Assembly (NCBI RefSeq): GCF_015207375.1
Contig: NZ_JADEWY010000006.1
Span: 1-64,000, forward strand
Reading direction: 5' to 3'
From: Coleofasciculus sp. LEGE 07092
GTDB lineage: Bacteria > Cyanobacteriota > Cyanobacteriia > Cyanobacteriales > Coleofasciculaceae
DNA: 64,000 bases
Positions 53,755 to 62,634 of this stretch are shown piece by piece. Each line of letters opens with the position of its first letter. Positions within the stretch are counted from its first letter, which is position 1. The position numbers and the translations under genes are program-made. A model generated the notes under the pieces. The model did not search any database, had not been told where the DNA came from, and saw only the letters and a list, made by a program, of their open reading frames with translations.

Positions 53755-53835
53755 ATTAGTCCTTGGTCATTGGTCATTAGTCATTCCCGTAGTAACAAAC
53801 GACGAAGGACAAAAGACAAACGACAAAGGACTAAT
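53755..53835. terminator. Heptameric STRR repeats forming a hairpin between moaA and rpsD
   Basis: Left half: 7-base GTCATTR-like units (53759-53784). Right half: degenerate ACRACAAAGG-type units (53799-53832). The ends ATTAGTCCTT (53755-53764) and AAGGACTAAT (53826-53835) are exactly complementary, and several inner heptamers can also pair. These short tandemly repeated sequences are known from cyanobacteria. In this convergent gap the structure may end both transcripts. Confidence 0.75.
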
Positions 53836-53838
53836 AAC

Positions 53839-54447
53839 TTAAGCTTTCCGTGAGTAGTACTCAACCACTAGTAGTTCGTTGATTTGTAGGGCTACCCACT
53901 CGCGCTCGACAACACTATTAACCTTGCCGGTGAATGTGTTTTTGTCAAACTCTAAATGGCTAGGCAGGTTTGCCAGTCCGGGGTATTCCATATTTTGTTG
54001 GACTAAACGCCGAGAGCGTTCAGTGTCTTTGACACCAATCACGTCTCCAGGACGGCACTGATAGCTGGCAATATTAACCACGCGACCGTTCACCATAACG
54101 TGACCATGATTTACCAACTGACGCGCACCGGGAATGGTTCCTGCCATTCCCAGACGAAAGACGGTATTATCCAGTCGCATTTCTAGGAGTTGCAGTAAGG
54201 ATTGACCCGTTGAACCCGTTGCCCGACGAGCTTTGCGGACATAGCGAAGCAACTGTTTTTCCGAGACTCCGTAGTTGTACCGGAGTTTCTGCTTTTCTTC
54301 CAAGCGGATGGCATATTCTGAGCGCTTCCGGCGACCTTGACCGTGCTGACCTGGCGGGTAAGACCGCCGAGGCGTCTTGCGAGTCAGACCCGGAAGGTCG
54401 CCCAGACGACGCACTACCCGCAAGCGCGGGCCTCGATATCGCGACAT
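53839..54447 (-). CDS. rpsD: 30S ribosomal protein S4
   Basis: A 202-residue primary rRNA-binding protein of the small subunit. It begins [22 protein letters not shown] and contains the S4 RNA-binding domain ([34 protein letters not shown], about residues 90-150). The end, [20 protein letters not shown], is typical of cyanobacterial S4. AAGGAAG lies upstream of the ATG at 54447. It stands alone, outside an alpha operon, as is usual in cyanobacteria. It diverges from the transferase gene at 54626. Confidence 0.98.
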   Translation of the reverse strand: MSRYRGPRLRVVRRLGDLPGLTRKTPRRSYPPGQHGQGRRKRSEYAIRLEEKQKLRYNYGVSEKQLLRYVRKARRATGSTGQSLLQLLEMRLDNTVFRLGMAGTIPGARQLVNHGHVMVNGRVVNIASYQCRPGDVIGVKDTERSRRLVQQNMEYPGLANLPSHLEFDKNTFTGKVNSVVEREWVALQINELLVVEYYSRKA

Positions 54448-54625
54448 ATAACTTCCTTGTTCCTGTGCTAACTGAACGTTTACCCAAAACTATTATGATA
54501 CACCTTTCTAGGGAGTGCTTTTTGTTTAATTTAATTTTTTTGTTCTTCCCCACCTCCTCTACTGCCTCTCTATTCACTCATCAAATAGACTAGTTATATA
54601 TTGGTAAGCTCTTCGAGCGAATGCA

Positions 54626-55672
54626 ATGTCACAGCCTACCCCTCCCAAACCCCAAAAAAAAGGGAAGTCACTCCCTGCAAAATTCATCATCAGACTCGGA
54701 AAATGGGTCTGGACTACCTTATGGCACCTGATGATGTCGCAGCTTGCCCCCCGCAGTCAGTCGGGAGAGTACATTCGCCCAGAAAGCCAGTTCAGAAACA
54801 CCATTAGCACCCAAGAGGGAAACCCTTACCAACCCGCAGCAGGACGCTACCGCCTTTATGTGGGACTCGGATGCCCTTGGGCGCACCGCACTCTCGTCGT
54901 TCGCGCACTCAAAGGGCTCGAAGATGTTATATCGGTGTCCGTCGTGTCTCCTTCTCCTATTGAGGGGGGCTGGGTACTCAACCAAGAAGAAGAGGGTTGC
55001 CGCACCCTGGCTGAACTGTACCAGTTAGCCCAACCTGGTTACAGCGGACGTTCTACGGTTCCTGTACTCTGGGATAACCAGACGAAGACGATTGTCAATA
55101 ACGAGAGTGCTGAGATTATTATCCTGTTAAACTCCCAGTTCAACGAATTTGCCAAAAATCCCGCACAAGAACTTTATCCAGAGGAACTGCAAGGGCAAAT
55201 CGAACAGTGGAATGAGAAAATTTACCCTGCCGTCAACAATGGCGTGTATCGCTGCGGCTTTGCCCAGACTCAGGAGGCATACAACAACGCCTGCAATGAG
55301 TTGTTTGCAACTTTAGATGAAATTGATATGGCACTAGAGAGGAGTCGATATCTGTGCGGGGACAACGTTACCCTTGCAGACGTGCGTCTTTTTACTACCC
55401 TGTTCCGCTTTGATATCGTGTACTACGGATTGTTTAAGTGCAATCGCCAAAGAATTCAGGACTATAAGAACCTAGGGGGCTATCTGCGTGACTTGTATCA
55501 GCTTTCTGGAGTCGCTGGCACCTGTGATTTAGAGAGCGTGAAGCGTGACTACTACGGCAACCTGTTTCCCCTTAACCCCGGTGGAATTATCCCTACAGGT
55601 CCGGATATTACGAACCTCCTCGAACCCCATGAACGTGAAAGCAGCGGCAAACAGACTGTTTTGCAAGATTAA
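54626..55672 (+). CDS. Glutathionyl-hydroquinone reductase (Xi-class GST, YqjG/ECM4 family)
   Basis: A 348-residue cytoplasmic enzyme that reduces glutathionyl-hydroquinones with glutathione. The thioredoxin-like N-terminal domain carries catalytic Cys83 in GLGCPWAHRT, a motif of the Xi class, and the helical C-terminal domain follows (YRCGFAQTQEAYNNACNELF, LCGDNVTLADVRLFTTLFRFD, IQDYKNLGGYLRDLYQL). The length and motifs match E. coli YqjG (328). The start at ATG 54626 is followed by a basic, hydrophobic stretch (about 15-40) that is longer than in E. coli. It probably protects against quinone stress. Confidence 0.93.
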   Translation: MSQPTPPKPQKKGKSLPAKFIIRLGKWVWTTLWHLMMSQLAPRSQSGEYIRPESQFRNTISTQEGNPYQPAAGRYRLYVGLGCPWAHRTLVVRALKGLEDVISVSVVSPSPIEGGWVLNQEEEGCRTLAELYQLAQPGYSGRSTVPVLWDNQTKTIVNNESAEIIILLNSQFNEFAKNPAQELYPEELQGQIEQWNEKIYPAVNNGVYRCGFAQTQEAYNNACNELFATLDEIDMALERSRYLCGDNVTLADVRLFTTLFRFDIVYYGLFKCNRQRIQDYKNLGGYLRDLYQLSGVAGTCDLESVKRDYYGNLFPLNPGGIIPTGPDITNLLEPHERESSGKQTVLQD

Positions 55673-55723
55673 AATTTTTCTGGGAAGCGATCGCAATTCT
55701 TAAGTAAAAAAGGGAACTGCAAC

Positions 55724-55768
55724 GGTTAAAGGGAATTACCGATTAAAGTCTAATTAACCTCTTTAACC
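55724..55768. repeat. Inverted repeat upstream of the DUF815 gene
   Basis: GGTTAAAG (55724-55731) and CTTTAACC (55761-55768) are exact 8-base inverted arms 29 bases apart, 31 bp upstream of the likely ATG. It may be an operator or mRNA hairpin, or a terminator structure for the transferase gene. Confidence 0.3.
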
Positions 55769-55799
55769 AGACATGAGATAATTGATTAAAATAGCATCC

Positions 55800-57089
55800 A
55801 TGTCATCTCTAAACAAGCCAGCGATCATTTCCAGCCGATTTATCAGATGCCAAGCCGCATCCTTGCTGCTTTATCAATCTGTTTTGAGCAGTGAAGTTGG
55901 GCATACTTTCCTCCACCTGTTGCACACTCTAGGGCGGAATGAGGAGAATAGGCTCGCCTGCCTTATTGCTTATGGCGAATGGTTCCAAGCTTTAGCAAAT
56001 AGAGGTAAAAGTTGGCAAGATTACCTGATTGGGCGAATTCTGCGCGATGATAATCCCTTTACTCGGCAAGTCCAGCGAGTTGCCGTGAATGATTTACCCT
56101 CAGCCTTGGTATCTGCTGCTCAACAGGATTTACTCAACCTGCAAAGTCTCTACGAATGCAGTGGCGAACAAATCAGTCGCTGGGTACAAAAAGCATCTCA
56201 ATTAGAGGTAGAGCCGATTCCTTGGAGTGTCGAATCATTACAGTCAACATTTCTGCAACAGAAAAGTAACTGGGCAGATGCCCTAGAGGATTTAGCTGCC
56301 TACTACCGACAACATGGTACAGGGTTATGGGCTGAATATCGCGCTTTGCATTGGCAGTCGGGACAGCTTGTTGGTATTGCCCATCCTGATCCTGTCCAGC
56401 TTGAAGAACTGAGGGGTTATGACTCCCAAAAAGCTACTTTGGTAAAGAATACAGAGTTTCTGCTAGCTGGATATCCTGCCCTACACGTTCTGCTCTACGG
56501 CAGTCGTGGTTCAGGGAAGTCTTCATTAGTCAAGGGATTATTACAAAACTATAGCAGTCGTGGCTTACGGCTGATTGAAGTTGCCAAATCAGACTTGAAG
56601 GAGCTGCCTGCAATTGTCGAGCAAGTGCGGGATTTACCTCAGAAGTTTATCATCTTTGTGGATGACCTCTCCTTTGAGGAAGACGATGATGCCTTTAAAG
56701 CTTTGAAAGTGGTATTAGAAGGGAGTGTAACAGCTCGACCGCCCAATGTCGTAGTCTATGCAACATCGAATCGGCGGCACCTAGTTCGGGAATTTTTTGG
56801 CGATCGCCCCCGTCCCAGCGATAATGATGAAGTCCATGGCTGGGATACTGTTCAAGAGAAGTTATCATTTAGCGATCGCTTTGGCTTAACCCTAACCTTT
56901 GAGCCAGCCAACCAAAACACTTACCTGCAAATTGTTCAACATTTGGCAAATAGAGCTGGTATTAATCTCCCTCAAGAGGAACTAGAGTATCGTGCTCTCC
57001 AGTGGGCAACCCGCCACAACGGACGTTCCGGACGCAGCGCTCGACAGTTTGTTGATTTTCTTAGGGGCGAGTTAGCCATGAGCCATTAG
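55800..57089 (+). CDS. AAA-type ATPase, DUF815 family
   Basis: A 429-residue ATPase from ATG 55800 (MSSLNKPAIISSRF). A TTG at 55782 is also in frame, and neither has a clear Shine-Dalgarno. The N-terminal 200 residues are helical without a known motif. The ATPase part has Walker A LYGSRGSGKSSLVKG (near 232-246), Walker B KFIIFVDDLSFE (near 281-292), a sensor region VVVYATSNRRHLVREFF and FSDRFGLTLTFEP. This order is that of DUF815, whose function is unknown. It is followed by the coiled-coil gene 103 bp downstream on the same strand, and the two may be partners. Confidence 0.9.
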   Translation: MSSLNKPAIISSRFIRCQAASLLLYQSVLSSEVGHTFLHLLHTLGRNEENRLACLIAYGEWFQALANRGKSWQDYLIGRILRDDNPFTRQVQRVAVNDLPSALVSAAQQDLLNLQSLYECSGEQISRWVQKASQLEVEPIPWSVESLQSTFLQQKSNWADALEDLAAYYRQHGTGLWAEYRALHWQSGQLVGIAHPDPVQLEELRGYDSQKATLVKNTEFLLAGYPALHVLLYGSRGSGKSSLVKGLLQNYSSRGLRLIEVAKSDLKELPAIVEQVRDLPQKFIIFVDDLSFEEDDDAFKALKVVLEGSVTARPPNVVVYATSNRRHLVREFFGDRPRPSDNDEVHGWDTVQEKLSFSDRFGLTLTFEPANQNTYLQIVQHLANRAGINLPQEELEYRALQWATRHNGRSGRSARQFVDFLRGELAMSH

Positions 57090-57192
57090 CTCTTAACCTT
57101 CAATCTTGATTCGTCATCATTATGCTGAAAAAGAGGCTATTAGCAAGAAGCCGAGAGCGTGAATCAATGCTCCATGACCAGATTAATGACTA

Positions 57193-58494
57193 ATGACCCA
57201 GCTAGTCAATCAGATTCTTCTCGGTGCCGTTGCCTTTGCAGTTAGCTTTGGTATTGGATTGTTCACCAACCCCAACAAAGCACTCTTGAATGGTGCTATT
57301 ACTGTAGTGGCTAGCTCTGTTGGAGCCATGGTAGCTGAAAAGCGACGTCTCGAACAGGAAAAACGGCACAAGCATTCTTTACTCAATCAGATTCAAGACT
57401 TTGAAGAAGAAGAAAGCTTGCTTTATGAATCCCTCTCCAAGGCGATGGCAATCGAACATCAGTTAGAAGCTAGTGTCAGTGCTTTACAAGGTGAACGTAG
57501 CCAACTTTTACACCGAATTTCTGAACTTCACACCCAACGTAACGAACTGTATCAAGAACTCGGTGATGTTCAGCAGCAAAAACAGCAGCAACTCCAAGAA
57601 ATTTACAATCTGCAAACGCAAATTCGTCAGATTGAAAAACACCAATCCGAACTGAATCAATCTTTGTGGGCAAAAACTGCCCAAGTTCCACCCGCAGAAA
57701 CTCGCTTAAATCGCTTGCATACGGAACTAGAAGAACTCCAAAGCCAAATTGCCGACAAACTCACTCAACACGAACAACTCTATGAAGACTTAATCACTCT
57801 CGAACATAAAAAACAGGAGTTGGGAGGGGAAGCTTATGACTTGCAGACGCAAATCCTCGCACTTAAACAGCGTTGGGAAGAACTGAATCAATCTTTATTA
57901 TTCTTGCGGATACAGCAGCAGCAAGTTCAAGGCAGCTTAACGTCTCTCAAATCTGAACTCCATCAATTGCAAAGCCAAGTTTCGCAAAAACAGCAACAAC
58001 AGGAACAACTCAGCCAAGATTTGGCAACCTTAGAGACTCTAAAACAGCAGATAGAAACCGATTATCAGTATTTGCAAACGCAAATGGAAGCCCTCCAAAG
58101 GCAAAACCCAGAAATGTTTCAGTATTCCTCCAAGGAAATACAGGGTAAGCTATCTGGGATATTACCAGAAGAATGGTGGGAATGGCTGGATTTTATTCAA
58201 CAGCTCAGTGAAGATGATAAAGTGGTATTTAAGGCAATTTTAGAGCGAGACGAAGCGACATTAAAGCGAATTGCCTCAGAAAAGCTAACCATGCCTCAAG
58301 TTTTAATTACTTCAATTAATGATCGGACGTTAGAAAAATTTAATGATATTCTCTTCTTCAGTGATGGAACCTCCATAATTCCAGAATTGAATGAAGATTA
58401 TTTATCTATATTGGTTAAATCCAGAACGGTTTGTTTTAAGGATTTATTAGAACTCAACCTTCATCAGTCTAGTAAAATAAGTCTCCTTCACTGA
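57193..58494 (+). CDS. Membrane-anchored coiled-coil protein with TerB-C-like C-terminal domain
   Basis: A 433-residue protein. Two short hydrophobic segments (about 5-22 and 30-50) anchor the N-terminus. Residues about 50-305 form a long, Gln-rich coiled coil (LYQELGDVQQQKQQQLQEIYNLQTQ), with repeated LQSQxxxKxxQxExLxxDLxxLE units. The C-terminal domain (about 325-433) has LPEEWWEWLDFIQQLSEDDK, MPQVLITSINDRTLEKFNDILF and IIPELNEDYLSIL, resembling TerB-C regions of tellurite-resistance-type conflict proteins. That assignment is from memory and moderate. An ATG at 57193 gives the start. A membrane tether or scaffold is plausible. Confidence 0.8.
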   Translation: MTQLVNQILLGAVAFAVSFGIGLFTNPNKALLNGAITVVASSVGAMVAEKRRLEQEKRHKHSLLNQIQDFEEEESLLYESLSKAMAIEHQLEASVSALQGERSQLLHRISELHTQRNELYQELGDVQQQKQQQLQEIYNLQTQIRQIEKHQSELNQSLWAKTAQVPPAETRLNRLHTELEELQSQIADKLTQHEQLYEDLITLEHKKQELGGEAYDLQTQILALKQRWEELNQSLLFLRIQQQQVQGSLTSLKSELHQLQSQVSQKQQQQEQLSQDLATLETLKQQIETDYQYLQTQMEALQRQNPEMFQYSSKEIQGKLSGILPEEWWEWLDFIQQLSEDDKVVFKAILERDEATLKRIASEKLTMPQVLITSINDRTLEKFNDILFFSDGTSIIPELNEDYLSILVKSRTVCFKDLLELNLHQSSKISLLH

Positions 58495-58548
58495 CTGTTC
58501 CCTTACTATAGCCAGTCTATTTGATTGGTGATCATACAGATGAGTAGA

Positions 58549-58569
58549 GGGAATGGGGAATGGGGAATG
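58549..58569 (+). repeat. Three tandem GGGAATG heptamers
   Basis: Exact heptamer repeats in the gap after the coiled-coil gene, of the purine-rich STRR kind common in cyanobacterial intergenic DNA. No function is evident. Confidence 0.8.
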
Positions 58570-58626
58570 GGAAATTTCACAATTCTTTTAGGCTGACTAT
58601 CTGGCATTCGTTAAGATGGAATAGCG

Positions 58627-58971
58627 ATGCGTAACACCGGACAACGAGTGGCAACAGATTCCCAAGAAAACGGTTCAAAATCAGAAAAAGGCTGTGTCCT
58701 AATCTGCCAGCATACCTCTTGTAAGGCAAATGGTTCGGCAGATGTACTTGCTGCCTTTGAAGCGGCTGGAGATACTGACTTTGAGATCAAAGCTGCGGAG
58801 TGCCAAGGACAGTGCAGTTCTGGTCCTACAGTGCGAATTTTACCAGAAGAAACCTGGTACTGTCGTGTTAAACCCAATGACGTACCAGTTATTGTCGAAC
58901 AGAATCTCAAGGGAGGCATACGGGTTGAAGAGAAGCTGAATCCACGCATTCATATGCGGTTTAGTTTTTGA
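58627..58971 (+). CDS. Thioredoxin-like 2Fe-2S ferredoxin
   Basis: A 114-residue protein with a thioredoxin-like 2Fe-2S fold. The four cluster cysteines are C27, C32, C59 and C63 (LICQHTSCKANGS and AAECQGQCSSGPTVRILPEETWYCRV), with the C-x4-C ... C-x3-C spacing of the NuoE-like/(2Fe-2S) ferredoxin family. The first 20 residues are polar and probably flexible. It starts at ATG 58627 and ends 2 bp before the convergent regulator remnant. It likely carries electrons in the cytoplasm; the partner is unknown. Confidence 0.9.
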   Translation: MRNTGQRVATDSQENGSKSEKGCVLICQHTSCKANGSADVLAAFEAAGDTDFEIKAAECQGQCSSGPTVRILPEETWYCRVKPNDVPVIVEQNLKGGIRVEEKLNPRIHMRFSF

Positions 58972-58973
58972 GT

Positions 58974-59207
58974 TCAGTCACGTAGCACGTAACCCAAACT
59001 TCGCACCGTTTGAACTAGACGTTTTTCACCTTTGGCTTCAAGCTTCAGCCGCAGATAGCGCACATAAACCTCAATGATATTAGAGTCTCCCATAAAGTCG
59101 TAACCCCAGACCTGTTCCAGGATTTGGTCGCGGATGAGGACTTGTCGGGGATGGGTAAGCAAGTAACGGGACAGTAAATATTCAGCATCAATCCTACCTC
59201 TGAATAT
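58974..59207 (-). pseudogene. C-terminal remnant of an OmpR-type response regulator
   Basis: The open frame is stop-bounded at 59208. It holds only about 68 residues of the winged-helix DNA-binding domain: EYLLSRYLLTHPRQVLIRDQ, the recognition-helix region DSNIIEVYVRYLRLKLE and the wing RLVQTVRSLGYVLRD. The receiver domain and the start of the effector domain are absent, and no sequence resembling them lies upstream on this strand. A 62-residue ORF could start at TTG 59162, but without a phosphoacceptor domain it would at most bind DNA. I treat it as a truncated gene. Confidence 0.8.
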
Positions 59208-59859
59208 TCACACCCACCGATAGATTTTTGCTTGAGTGTTTTTTTGTGACAATACTAAACCCTTCATTTTAAATCAAACTATCAACAATTTTAGATGTGT
59301 TTACCCTGGCAACTCCAGATTTGTTAATCCCATTTTGGTTTAACTAAATTAGAGGGGTAAAAAATGCGATCGCAGCTTATAAAAACGAAGAAATCTGGGA
59401 GAAACTCCATCTGGCAATGGTTTGCTATTTTATAGTCCTAAAGGGATAAAAGAAGACTAATTTCCTGAAAAGGAATGGAGATCTGGCAAACTCCACTCGA
59501 ACAACTTCCTCTAGTGTTCCTCTCGTACAGTCGTTGCTATGATAAGAGAGACTCAAGTCAATTTAGCTCCGAACGGGTTAAAGCAATTCAAGCGCTTTCC
59601 GATCAGGAGTGAACATCTTGAAGTCTGACTAGATGCTAAACCCAGAGGTTGATTCCTGTCGTGAGTGCCATGCCTCACCCGGAGGCTGTTCATGTCAAAA
59701 AAAACCAGCCCAAATCACTGAGCTGGGAAACGTCAATCAGGGTGCATCTACCATTCCACTATTCCGGAATAGGCTAGAGCGATCCGGAAAAATCCTAGAC
59801 CAGTTATCTCTTAGATGAAACCCAAACTCACAATCAGCCAGAAATCAAGAGGAGCAAAA
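59208..59859. other. Region upstream of the CHAT gene with small candidate ORFs
   Basis: About 650 bp without a recognised gene. A 29-codon frame starts at ATG 59538 (MIRETQVNLAPNGLKQFKR), and a Cys-rich frame starts at 59633. GC content and stop density vary, and no known riboswitch or tRNA is visible. Confidence 0.45.
59633..59818 (+). CDS. Doubtful small Cys-rich ORF
   Basis: A 61-codon frame from ATG 59633 with C-x2-C-x6-C-x-C spacing (CRECHASPGGCSC), which might bind a metal. The Shine-Dalgarno is weak and I recognise no family. It is listed because the Cys pattern is unlikely in random sequence, but it may be non-coding. Confidence 0.22.
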   Translation: MLNPEVDSCRECHASPGGCSCQKKPAQITELGNVNQGASTIPLFRNRLERSGKILDQLSLR

Positions 59860-59964
59860 GTGTATTTACCCTATATTGGTTTGAGACGGCTGGCAGAGTT
59901 GAGGGAAACTTTCAAACCTGAAAATCAATCTATGGAGAGTAAAGTAAAGATACTGAAATTTTAA
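59860..59964 (+). CDS. Small ORF immediately upstream of the CHAT gene
   Basis: A 34-codon frame from GTG 59860 to TAA 59962-59964, with AGAGGAG placed 5 bases before the start, the best Shine-Dalgarno in this stretch. The product (VYLPYIGLRRLAELRETFKP then ENQSM and KILKF) is basic and helical. It ends 4 bp before the TTG start of the CHAT gene, which has no Shine-Dalgarno of its own, so it may act as a leader that couples translation. Confidence 0.4.
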   Translation: MYLPYIGLRRLAELRETFKPENQSMESKVKILKF

Positions 59965-59968
59965 AACG

Positions 59969-62542
59969 TTGTACGATTCAACTCAAGCCTCTATATTTAA
60001 CGAAATTGATCGGGCAGTAGCCGTGGCGCAGGAATTCCACATCTCTGTAACCCCCCTAGGGAAAGACCAATACCTGGTACGCATCGAAGACGTTGCGCCC
60101 GGAGTGCCATTGGCAGAAGAACAAGTTCAATGGCCCGTGGACGAGTGGTTAGGAAAGGCACGGCAGTTAATGAATGACCCCCTCTGGGGTTTGTTCCACG
60201 GAACGATTGGCGGTGTGGATGATATCTTTGCGTCATCGATGTCAAATCAGTCTGTCAATTCATCCTGCCTCAACCTAGTAGCACTGGGTCAGCAACTTTA
60301 TAACGCCTTATTTCAGGGTAGTTTGCGAGATAGTTGGATGATGGCGCAAGCGATCGCACAAAATCAGCGGCAGGTTTTGCGGTTGCGCTTGGGACTCAAA
60401 GGCAATCGCCTGCCTCGCCTACCATGGGAAGTACTCTATGAAGGCAACCGTCCTCTGGCAACGGGAACCGACGTGGCATTTTCCCGCTACCAACCCAGTA
60501 CAGGGTTGATGAGACCGCTTCGAGAACCTCTCTATCAGGCTAATCAACCCCTAAAAATTTTGATGGTGATAGCAGGTCCAAGCGATCAAGAAAGTTTGGA
60601 ACTCGCCCAAGAAGCTGCTCACCTGCAAGAAGAACTTAAAAACCGTTCCCGCCATGAACTCCCCGCTATTGAACTCACAATTTTAGAACAGCCGGGACGA
60701 GAGCAACTCACCCAAGCTCTCGAACAAGGTCAATATCAAGTTTTCCACTACGCCGGTCACAGCAGCTTGGGCGACTCGGGTGGTGATGTTTACCTCGTCA
60801 GCAACAAAACAGGTTTAACCGAAACCTTAAACGGTGATGATTTAGCTGGATTGCTCGCCAATAATGGTGTTCAGCTCGCTGTCTTTAACTCCTGTCGCGG
60901 TGCCTATACTGCTACCTCTGACCCCCTAGACAACGGCAAAGATCGTAATTTGGCAGAAGCCTTGGTCAAGCAGGGAATTCCTGGGGTGCTGGCGATGGCA
61001 GAGCGAATTCCCGATGAGGTGGCGCTAACTTTAACTCGGCTGCTTTACCGCAATCTCAATCAAGGTTATCCCATTGACCTCAGCCTCAGTCGGGCGCGAC
61101 AAGGGCTGATTTCATCCTATGGGTCAAACCAACTCTATTGGGCGCTGCCAGTACTATACTTGCATTCCAAATTTGATGGATTTCTGACAAATGTTAGTGA
61201 CAATCACAATAACAGAGAAGAGCGGTTGCTGTTGCCAGAGCCGTCAGAAACGTCGATTGTTTCATCAAGCCAAGACACCCTATTTACTCCATCCCCACCC
61301 TTGAACTCTGCTAGTTTTTTGGAGGATGAGTTAGCCTCTGAAACCCTATATCCGTTGTCTGGATATGACGATGAAGGGTTTAACGACTGGATGAATGAAG
61401 TCGCATCAGACGATGAAGGAGACGACCCCTCCATCTTCATCAGAGGTTTGCTCGACCAACTAGATACCCCAGCCACCAGCGACGAATCGATACTGCCTGG
61501 GTTAGATGCCAAGAATTCTGGTAGAACAGCATCAGATACGGAGGATTGGCAATTTCCTAATAATGAAAGGGTTACTCCCCCTCAGGAATCGACAGTCCCC
61601 ATTCATCCTGTCCCAACCACTCAGTCACCGCCACCCCAATCAGCAAACACGGCTACGGCTTCGGCATCCGTTCAACCTTCACAGCCGAGACGTTCGAGGA
61701 GCGGGTGGCAAATACTGCGCTCCCTTCCCAGGCTATGGATGGTTCTTGGAATAACGGGTATAGTTGCGATCGCTCTTTTAGGCGCTTGGTTCTTCTGGAA
61801 CCGCCAACCGCGCCCAGGAGATTTATTCACGGATGCAGGTTCCCCAGTTCCCAGTCTTCCCCAGTCTACTGATTCCAAACCAGTCGATTTGGCAAAAGCT
61901 GACACCTCAACCGTCACTAATATTGCCATCGAACAATTCAATCGAGGGAATATTGCTGCCGGGGAAGAGGCTGTCGAGGCATTGCTCGATAGAGGCGCTT
62001 TACCTCAAGCCGACGCTGCCCTAGCTGCTATTCCACCCTTACAGCTTGAGCGTCCTGCTGTTAGTTTCTTGAGAGGGCGTCTGGCATGGCAGGCGATTCA
62101 AACTGGCAGTGAAAACTACAATTTGGACGATGTACGGCGTTACTGGGAAACCGCTGTTAAAGGGCAACCGGACTCGGCTCAATACCTGAATGCCTTAGGC
62201 TTTGCTTTCTATGCCGAAGGGGATTTCGAGCGAGCCAATAATGCTTGGTTGGATGCACTAACCCAGATTGAAACAGAACCTGCAGCCGGGGATGCTGCCG
62301 AACCACCCCCCAACAACGAAGCCCTGGCATCCTATGCAGGATTGGCGCTGGGATTCTGGAAATCAGCTCAAGAGCAGCCAGCTCCTAAACGGGCGAATTT
62401 ATTAAACGAATCCTCTAAGCTACGTCAAAAAGTTCTTCAAGATGAACCTGTTAACTTTCAACCAGACGCCCTCAGCAAAAATTGGTTATGGTCAGAGCAA
62501 GCTATTCAAGATTGGCGATCGCTGTTAGCTTTGGAAAAATAA
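59969..62542 (+). CDS. CHAT-domain protein with transmembrane helix and TPR-like repeats
   Basis: An 857-residue caspase-like protein. The N-terminal domain (1-195) contains RIEDVAPGVPLAEEQVQWPV and WEVLYEGNRPLATGTDVAFSRY. The CHAT protease domain (about 200-410) has the catalytic His264 in HYAGHSS and Cys309 in FNSCRG, both intact. A Ser/Pro-rich linker (about 420-575) and one transmembrane helix (about 588-608, WMVLGITGIVAIALLGAWFFW) precede C-terminal TPR-like repeats (about 640-857). CHAT proteases in other bacteria cleave partner proteins, some in programmed death or defence, but the partner and trigger are not known here. The start is TTG 59969. Confidence 0.9.
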   Translation: MYDSTQASIFNEIDRAVAVAQEFHISVTPLGKDQYLVRIEDVAPGVPLAEEQVQWPVDEWLGKARQLMNDPLWGLFHGTIGGVDDIFASSMSNQSVNSSCLNLVALGQQLYNALFQGSLRDSWMMAQAIAQNQRQVLRLRLGLKGNRLPRLPWEVLYEGNRPLATGTDVAFSRYQPSTGLMRPLREPLYQANQPLKILMVIAGPSDQESLELAQEAAHLQEELKNRSRHELPAIELTILEQPGREQLTQALEQGQYQVFHYAGHSSLGDSGGDVYLVSNKTGLTETLNGDDLAGLLANNGVQLAVFNSCRGAYTATSDPLDNGKDRNLAEALVKQGIPGVLAMAERIPDEVALTLTRLLYRNLNQGYPIDLSLSRARQGLISSYGSNQLYWALPVLYLHSKFDGFLTNVSDNHNNREERLLLPEPSETSIVSSSQDTLFTPSPPLNSASFLEDELASETLYPLSGYDDEGFNDWMNEVASDDEGDDPSIFIRGLLDQLDTPATSDESILPGLDAKNSGRTASDTEDWQFPNNERVTPPQESTVPIHPVPTTQSPPPQSANTATASASVQPSQPRRSRSGWQILRSLPRLWMVLGITGIVAIALLGAWFFWNRQPRPGDLFTDAGSPVPSLPQSTDSKPVDLAKADTSTVTNIAIEQFNRGNIAAGEEAVEALLDRGALPQADAALAAIPPLQLERPAVSFLRGRLAWQAIQTGSENYNLDDVRRYWETAVKGQPDSAQYLNALGFAFYAEGDFERANNAWLDALTQIETEPAAGDAAEPPPNNEALASYAGLALGFWKSAQEQPAPKRANLLNESSKLRQKVLQDEPVNFQPDALSKNWLWSEQAIQDWRSLLALEK

Positions 62543-62580
62543 AGGGAGTAGGGAATAGGGCAGAAAACTCAATTGAACGC

Positions 62581-62610
62581 AGTAAGGGTACGGTATACCG
62601 TACCCTTACT
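62581..62610. terminator. Perfect 30-bp palindrome, bidirectional terminator
   Basis: The sequence is fully self-complementary (15-base arms meeting at TA) and gives a stem of about 13 bp with a TATA loop. It lies between the convergent CHAT and ndhD genes, 38 bp after the CHAT stop and 24 bp before the ndhD stop, and is followed by ATAATTCTT. This is the strongest terminator candidate in the window. Confidence 0.85.
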
Positions 62611-62634
62611 ATAATTCTTGAAATATGTCAATCC

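Noticed and set aside
53755-53835. CRISPR array at the moaA/rpsD boundary
   Set aside because: The units are 7 bp, degenerate and without unique spacers; they match the STRR type.
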